From contig CM026398.1 of assembly GCA_014843695.1 (NCBI GenBank), positions 46,210,745 through 46,274,744 of the forward strand: a DNA stretch of 64,000 nucleotides. The letters run 5' to 3'. Positions within the stretch are counted from its first letter, which is position 1. Every line of letters begins with the position of its first letter. The translations under genes were made by a program, and so were the position numbers. The notes beneath the pieces are model-generated. The model saw only the letters and a list, made by a program, of their open reading frames with translations. It was not told where the DNA came from and did not search any database. Below, piece after piece: positions 13,801 through 22,800 of the stretch. This DNA comes from Archivesica marissinica (lineage: Eukaryota; Mollusca; Bivalvia; Venerida; Vesicomyidae).

Positions 13801-16800
13801 ATCTGGCTCTATGTTCTTTGCAAATACTGTTTGAGCGGTATCCAGAAGAAATGGGTCAAGTTGCATGTTCAACATTAAGTTCCAACATTTAGCATTACAG
13901 CTATGGAGGATATATTAACTCTTTGCCTGCTGAAGCAAACGCGCTACCACTGCGCTATCACGATTACTTATTTCTGTCGAGATATATATAAATGAACGGA
14001 TCTGTGGTCCAGTGTTTAATATGCTGGACTCGCAATCCAGGGGTCGCAGGTTCGATCCCCCTCTATACCATACTAAAACTACTCGTATCATAGTCTTTGA
14101 ATTGAGACTTTAAACAGAGGTCTCATGGCAGTGTTTTACACCGTGCACGTAAAAGAACCAGAAGAGCCTTTGTAATTGGCTGTATCTGTGTGTATCATTG
14201 CACTATTCTCGAAAATCTAAAATGACTAATCGCACCGGAATGCGTTACTCATGTTGGTAACCGGTATCGACGATAAATAAATGCAAAGCATACATACATT
14301 CCAAGTCAATACACTTGGAGTAAATTATGTGTACACAATATATGGTACGATGTATGCCGTGATCAAGTAATACTATAATATTAACCCATTCAACACCAAG
14401 TAACTGAAGTCGTGATAGCGCAGTGGTAGCGCGTTCGCTTCAGGTGCGAAAGGTCCGGAGTTCGAGTCCCGCTGGAGCCGTTACGATTGTGTCCTTAGGC
14501 AAGGCATTTAAATTCCACATTGCCTTTTCTCTCTCCTTCATGGCGATGGATTCCATCAGGAATGAGGTCTCGGGAGAGATTAATATAAGTTGAAAGAACT
14601 TGTTTCGCAATCGAGCTAAAATAAATGTGTATAAAAAAAAATAAGTAACTGACATGGACTGGTGCATGATATATTTAGACCAATGAATTAATAAGAAAAT
14701 TACATTTGGACCAGTTCATTTATCAAAATTGGTAATTTTGTCTAAAAATAGTAATACAATGTATTACTGGCAACATTTTTGTAAGCCTATTTAGAGGCAT
14801 GTGGTGTTGAAAGGGTTAATAATGTGCTATGACTAGAATATCAGAAGTTATTGAAAATGGCAATTTAGCAATTTTGTTTGCTTCAGATTTCCCACATAGT
14901 ACCTACCCCGCTTCCAAAGCTGCCCATCTCAATCATGTATATGTCTTTCTTACACATGTTTAGTCTATGTTCAACAAGTGCACATTTCATTCTTCGAATC
15001 ACCTTTCTTAATTGGTGTTTTTCTTTTAACCATATGCACGCTAGCAGCAGATAAAATCACGTTTGCAAACAGCATAGAGCCAGACCAGACGGCACAGAAC
15101 GTGCCGTCTGATCAGGCTCTATACTGTTTGCTATTCAGATAGTGGAGCTAAAACATTTGGCTGACTAGCAAACAACATAGATTATGATCAAACGCAGCGG
15201 TAACGCCGCGGCTGATCTGGATCTATGTTGTTTGCAAATGTGATTTTATTTACTCAGCAGGCAACACAACTGAACACTAATTTCTCTGTGAGTGGTCGTT
15301 ATATATTTGGTATTGGATTTACTGTTTCTACTAATTTAATATGGGTTTTATTATTGTTTGACTAACAAAACATCTTTTTTAGAGAGATCAGGGCCAAAGT
15401 TATAAAGCCTTTGAAAGATCTCAAGCTCAATTGATTTGATTGGTTAAGTCTGATATTTACACACAGATCAACCAATCAGAAAGCTTGACACTGTGTTTTG
15501 AGATTGGAGAAACTGTTTTATCAACTGGTATATGTTATTTTAACAATTATCGTGAGGATCTGGAACATAATTTAGGTTTGTACACAACTTTGGAAAATAT
15601 GGACAGCACAAAAAGCTAGGCGGACTAATACATCTATATTCTTGACAGACTGAGATCTTTTGAAGAAAGAATTGTATCACTATTTAATTGGCGTGTGGTC
15701 ATATCCGATTCATTAGTAGCAAAGAAGATGCCAATTAACTAATTAAAATAAGTTGTTAAAACTTGTTTCACAATCGTTGCAAAATAAATAAAGTTTAAAT
15801 TAATCAAGTTTGCGTTAATTTGACCTAGTGACCTGGTTTCTTAGGCACACTGAAATTATTCGAATAAATTAAGTAGGAAGTCACTGGCCAGTTTAGTAAA
15901 TTCTGTTGATTTGATTTCACATGATATCTTGTTAAGAATTGCTCGCCCATATGGTTCGCCAGAGGCGAGGGTAAATAAGCTCAATCATCATGGCTTTCTA
16001 TGACATGTGATCTGATGATTGAATAATTGAATAAATACACCCGAATTTGAGATCATTGTTAGGAACTTTCAGGTTCAATGAATTCCAGATGAAATGCTGA
16101 TTTAAGGTTTTCATTAATTAGTCATCTTAGTCATCTTAGTCATCTAGAGACATTTTAAAAAAAAAAATATTTTGTTGCATTTTTTTCATACATGACAATT
16201 ATACGTACAATGAAATACGTAGAAAACAATATGAACTTATATTAGGAGTTATTATGATTGCTGTATGCGATTTAATCTGGGGGGGGGGGAGCAAATGGAT
16301 TGGGCTACAAGTTAGATCTGCAATCTAGAGACTTGGACTTGTAATGGACAATGTTTAATTTGCCAAGCCATTTAATCAAAATGTATGGAATACTATTCAC
16401 TTGTTGAATACAGATATGTTGCTTAATGAGAGACATTAAGTTAATGCCCCCTGCTAACTATTTAGGAAGGATAGTTCTTTTTAATTGGACTCCCCTGTTT
16501 TTATCATGGTTTCCTGCACCACGTGCTATATTCAACATAGATCAACTATGATTGATACTACTGAGACGATATTGCACATTTTGTTGAAAATAAAGTTTGA
16601 TTATAGGAAGGGCCGTTTTCTAATGTTGGTTATAACTTGTGGCCCGACCCTTTTGCTATGTTACACAAATGTATATATGTGCCTTATAATATGTTGACTT
16701 CTGATTCATGCTCGTATGTAATATTGTATTGTCGAATGTATTACATATGCGTATCGCTCTGGTTAGGCATTTATGCATAGTTTATAAGGACAGTTGTTGA

Positions 16801-19800
16801 CAATGGTCGGCTATGGGCACAAAACGTATCACGCTGGTTAGGCATTTATGCATAATTTTTAAGGACAGTTGTTGACAATGGTCGCCTATGGGTACAAGAT
16901 GTATCACGCTAGTTAGGCATTTATGCATAGTTTATAAGGACAGTTGTTGACAATGGTCAGCTATGGGCACAAGACGTATAGGTGGTTAGGCATTTATGCA
17001 TAGTTTTTAAGGACAGTTGTTGACAATGGTCGGCTATGGGCACAATGCGTATAACTGGTTAGGCATTTATGCATAGTTTTTAAGGACAGTTGTTGACAAT
17101 GGTCGGCTATGGGCACAAGACGTATCGCGCTGGTTAGGAATTTATTCATAGTTTTAAGGACAGTTGTTGACAATGGTCGGCTATGGGCACAAGACGTATA
17201 CGTGGTTAGGCATTTATTCATAGTTTTAAGGACAGTTGTTTATAATGGTGGGCTATGGGCACGAGACGTACAAGTGGTTAGGCATTTATTCATAGTTTTA
17301 AGGACAGTTGTTGACAATGGTCGGCTATGGGCACAAGACGTATCGCGCTGGTTAGGCATTTATTCATAGTTTTAAGGACAGTTGTTTACAATGGTGGGCT
17401 ATGGGCACGAGACGTATAAGTGGTTAGGCATTTATTCATAGTTTTAAGGACAGTTGTTTATAATGGTGGGCTATGGGCACGAGACGTATAAGTGGTTAGG
17501 CATTTATTCATAGTTTTAAGGACAGTTGTTTACAATGGTCGGCTATGGGCACAAGACGTATAAGTGGTTAGGCATTTATGCATAGTTTTTAAGGACAGTT
17601 GTTTACAATGGTCGGCTATGGGCACAAGACGTATACGTGGTTAGGCATTTATTCATAGTTTTAAGGATAGTTGTTTACAATGGTCGGCTATGGTCACAGA
17701 CGTATCGCGCTGGTTAGGCATGTATTCATAGTTTTAAGGACAGTTGTTGACAATGGTCGGCTATGGGCACAAGACGTATCGCGCTGGTTAGGCATTTATT
17801 CATAGTTTTAAGGACAGTTGTTTACAATGGTCGGCTATGGGCACAAGACGTATACATGGTTAGGCATTTATTCATAGTTTTAAGGACAGTTGTTTACAAT
17901 GGTCGGCTATGGGCACAAGACGTATACATGGTTAGGCATTTATTCATAGTTTTAAGGACAGTTGTTGACAATGGTCGGCTATGGGCACAAGACGTATAAG
18001 TGGTTAGGTATTTATTCATAGTTTTAAGGACAGTTGTTTACAATGGTCGGCTATGGGCACACAACATATCGCTCATATTTGGTCTTGATGAGCTGAACTG
18101 AAAACATACAAAGCATGCGTGCAAGTAAGACTCTCAAATATATTAATAATTATATTTTCTGCCAGAATTTGATTGTTAAATAATCTTATTTCTCATGTAG
18201 ATTCTGTTTCTAATGTCTTAGTTGGCCTTGGTATGCAAGTATCCAGATACAGAAAGATTGTATAAGGATGAAATTAACGTGGAATGTAACTATGACGGGA
18301 ACAGCATTTATTTGCTCTTTGCTGATCAAACTATTGAAGGTAATGATAAATGTTTTAACACTTTATCAGCTAGCGGTGTAAATAGCATTCAAATCTCTCA
18401 TGCAATTTCATTAGAGTGTGTGTGTTTTACGTTTATTTATCGTCGCTACCGGTTGCCCATATGAGCGACGCCTCCTGAATATATTAGTAATTTTAGATTT
18501 TGGAGGATAGTGCAGTGATACAGACAGAGACCCATTCCAGAGTCTCCTCTGGTTCTTTTACGTGCACGGTGTAAAGCACCGACACGAGACCTCGGTTTAA
18601 CGTCCCATCTAATAGACTGTTAATTTTATTAGGGTCAGACGGGGGATCGAACCTGCGATCCCTGGATTACCAGTCCAGCGTGTTACCACTGGACTACAGA
18701 TCCGTCTGCAATTTCATTAGAATTGTGTGCAGACGTATATATCATTTAGTATAGTATAGTATTTATTTTACCCAGCATGCAATGAGTTAAAACTCGATTA
18801 TTTAACGTCTACGAACATCGTCCTTAAAAGCAATTATCCACGTGCAAGTCTACAATGAGACATAGGGTTGAGTGGTTATTGATGCTAAGGTCGGTGACTT
18901 GTATACCACTGTAACCTATCATCACTGATGCTCACTGGTTCGAGTCCCGCTCAGGCCGTGTCTCATTTATATGGAAAAGTTGGCAGTTTCTTACTGGTTA
19001 ACCACTGGAGCCTGTCCAGGAAAGGTGTTGTTAGGTAAACTGCCCGTCGGCGATATAGATATGTGACACTACCTTATGAGATATGTGACAATGCTTTATG
19101 AGATGTGTGACAATGCTTTATGAAATATGTGACAATTCTTTATGAGATATATGTGACAATGCTTTATGAGATATGTGACAATGCTTTATGCGATATGTGA
19201 CAATGCTTTGTGTGATATGTGACAATGCTTTACGAGATATGTGACAATGATTTATGTGATATGTGACAATGCTTTATGAGATATGTGATAATGCTTTATG
19301 TGATATGTGACACTGCTTTATGTGATATGTGACAATGAGTTATGTGACAATGCTTTATGAGATATGTGACAATGCTTTGTGAGATATGTGACAATGCTTT
19401 ATGTGATGTGTGACAATGCTTTATGCGATATGTGACAATGCTTTATGTGATATGTGACAATGCTTTATGTGATGTGTGACAATGCTTTATGTGATATGTG
19501 ACAATGCTTTATGTGATGTGACAATGCTTTATGTGATGTGTGACAATGCTTTATGTGACAATGCTTTATGTGATGTGACAATGCTTTATGTGATATGTGA
19601 CAATGCTTTATGTGATATGCGACAATGAGATATGTGACAATGCTTTATGTGATATGTGACAATGCTTTATGTGATGTGTGACAATGCTTTATGTGATATG
19701 TGACAATGCTTTATGTGATATGTGACAATGCTTTATGTGATATGTGACAATGCTTTATGTGATATGCGACAATGAGATATGTGATATGTGACAATGCTTT

Positions 19801-22800
19801 ATGTGATATGTGACAATGCTTTATATGATGTGTGACAATGCTTTATGAGATATGTGACAATGCTTTATGTGATATGTGACAATGCTTTATGTGATATGTG
19901 ACAATGCTTTATATGATATGTGACAATGCTTTATGTGATGTGTGACAATGCTTTATGTGATGTGTGACAATGCTTTATGTGACAATGCTTTATGTGATGT
20001 GACAATGCTTTATGTGATATGTAACAATGCTTTATGTGATATGCGACAATGAGATATGTGACAATGCTTTATGTGATATGTGACAATGCTTTATGTGATG
20101 TGTGACAATGCTTTATGTGATATGTGACAATGCTTTATGTGATATGTGACAATGCTTTATGTGATATGCGACAATGAGATATGTGATATGTGACAATGCT
20201 TTATGTGATATGTGACAATGCTTTATATGATGTGTGACAATGCTTTATGAGATATGTGACAATGCTTTATGTGATATGTGACAATGCTTTATGTGATATG
20301 TGACAATGCTTTATGTGATATGTGACAATGCTTTATATGATGTGTGACAATGCTTTATGTGATATGTGACAATGCTTTATGTGATGTGTGACAATGCTTT
20401 ATGTGATGTGTGACAATGCTTTATGAGATATGTGACAACGCTTTATGAGATATGTGACAATGGTTTATGAGATATGTGACAATGCTTTATGAGATATGTG
20501 ACCATTCTTTATGCGATATGTGACAATGAGATATGTGACAATGGAGAGGGCCCCATAGAAGATTAATTAGCCTTAAAATTAAAGAATTTACTTGCATGCT
20601 AACTACTGTTTCATGAATACAGTGGTTGTATTGAAGCTGTACTGTTGTACGTACGTTTTCAGTGCCACCTACAACTGTAATGCCTACTGCATTTACATAT
20701 AGACCACCTGCGGATGTGCTGAAGCCGGAATACATACTGGGAATTGTGGGAATTATCCTCGTCGCTGGCTTTATCATCATAACGACATTTATATGGTGCC
20801 GATGTAGAAATAGAACGACACGCTGTGCATCATCGGAATCTCTAACCAATACTTACTTACAGAAGAACAATACTCGAGGTATAGCTTAGAATAATGTACG
20901 ATTATGACGTATTACGGTTACGTAAGCAGTACGTGTCTGCGTTCGTATCTCTATTCGGAGATACACTCATTCTCTAGCTGGCTATTTTATTACAGACTAG
21001 CCCCCTAATAAACAGCCAATTATGTTAAACAGTGACGGTATGCGGTCATTTTACGCAGTTACCTTATGCATTCAGGTTATGCAGTTACTTTATGCAGTCA
21101 GTTTAGGCAGTTACTTTATGCAGTCAGTTTATACAATTACTTAAGCAGTCAGTTTATGCCGTTACTGTATGCAGTCAGTTTAGGCAGTTACTTTATGCAG
21201 TCAGTTTATACAATTACTTAAGCAGTCAGTTTATGCCGTTACTGTATGCAGTCAGTTTATGCCGTTACTGTATGCAGTCAGTTTATGCAGTCAGTTTATG
21301 CAGTTACTTAAGCAGTCAGTTTATGCCGTTACGGTATGCAGTCAGTTTATGCAGTTACTTTATGCAGTCAGTTTATGCCGTTACGTTATGCAGTCAGCTT
21401 ATGCAGTTACTTTATGCAGTCAGTTTATGCAGTTACTTAAGCAGTCAGTTTATGCCGTTACTGTATGCAGTCAGTTTATGCCGTTACTGTATGCAGTCAG
21501 TTTATGCCGTTACGGTATGCAGTCAGTATATGCAGTTACTTTATGCAGTCAGTTTATGCAGTTACGTTATGCAGTCAGCTTATGCAGTTATTGTATGCAG
21601 TCAGTTTATGCAGTTACTTTATGCAGTCAATTTATGCAGTCAGTTTATGCAGTTAGTTTATGCAGTCAGTTTATGCAGTTATTGTATGCAGTCAGTTTAT
21701 GTAGTTACTTTATGCAGTCAGTTTATGCAGTCAGTTTATGCAGTTATTTTATGCAGTTACTTTGATTGATTGCTTCAGACTATACAAGTATGTGAGTGTT
21801 ACACGTCGAGGTCAAGCCATACTTGTTGAACGACCTTTGGTGTGTGTTACACGTCGAGGTCAAGCCACAATGGGTGAACGACATTTTGTGAGCGTTACAC
21901 GTCGAGGTCAAGCCATAATTGTTGAATGACCTTTTGTGAGTGCTACACGTCAGGTCAAGCCATAGTGGGCGAACGACCTTTGGTGAGTGCTACACGTCGA
22001 GGTCAAGCCACACTTGGTGAGTGTTCCACGTCTTTGTCAAACCACAATGGGCGAACGACCTTTGGTGAGTGTTACACGTCGAGGTCAAGCCATAATGGGT
22101 GAACACCTTTGGTGAATGTTACACGTCGAGGTTAAGCCACGATGGGTGAACGACCTTTGGTGAGTGTTACACGTCGAGGTCAAGCCACGATGGGTGAACG
22201 ACCTTTGGTGAGTGTTACACGTCGAGGTCAAGCCATAATGGGTGAACGACCTTTGGTGAGTGTTACACGTCGAGGTCAAGCCACGATGGGTGAACGACCT
22301 TTGGTGAGTGCTACACGTCGAGGTCAAGCCATAATGGGTGAACGACCTTTGGTGAGTGTTACACGTCGAGGTCAAGCCACGATGGGTGAACGACCTTTGG
22401 TGAGTGCTACACGTCGAGGTCAAGCCACAATGGGCGAACGACCTTTGGTGAGTGTTACACGTCGAGGTCAAGCCACGATGGGTGAACGACCTTTGGTGAA
22501 TGTTACACGTCGAGGTCAAGCCACGATGGGTGAAGGACCTTTGGTGAGTGCTACACGTCGAGGTCAAGCCACACTTGGTGAGTGTTCCACGTCTTTGTCA
22601 AACCACAATGGGCGACCGACCTTTGGTGTGTGTTACACGTCGAGGTCAAGCCACGATGGGTGAACGACCTTTGGTGAGTGTTACACGTCGAGGTCAAGCC
22701 ACGATGGGCGACCGACCTTTGGTGAGTGTTACGCGTCGAGGTCAAGCCACGATGGGTGAACGACCTTTGGTGAGTGTTACACGTCGAGGTCAAGCCACGA

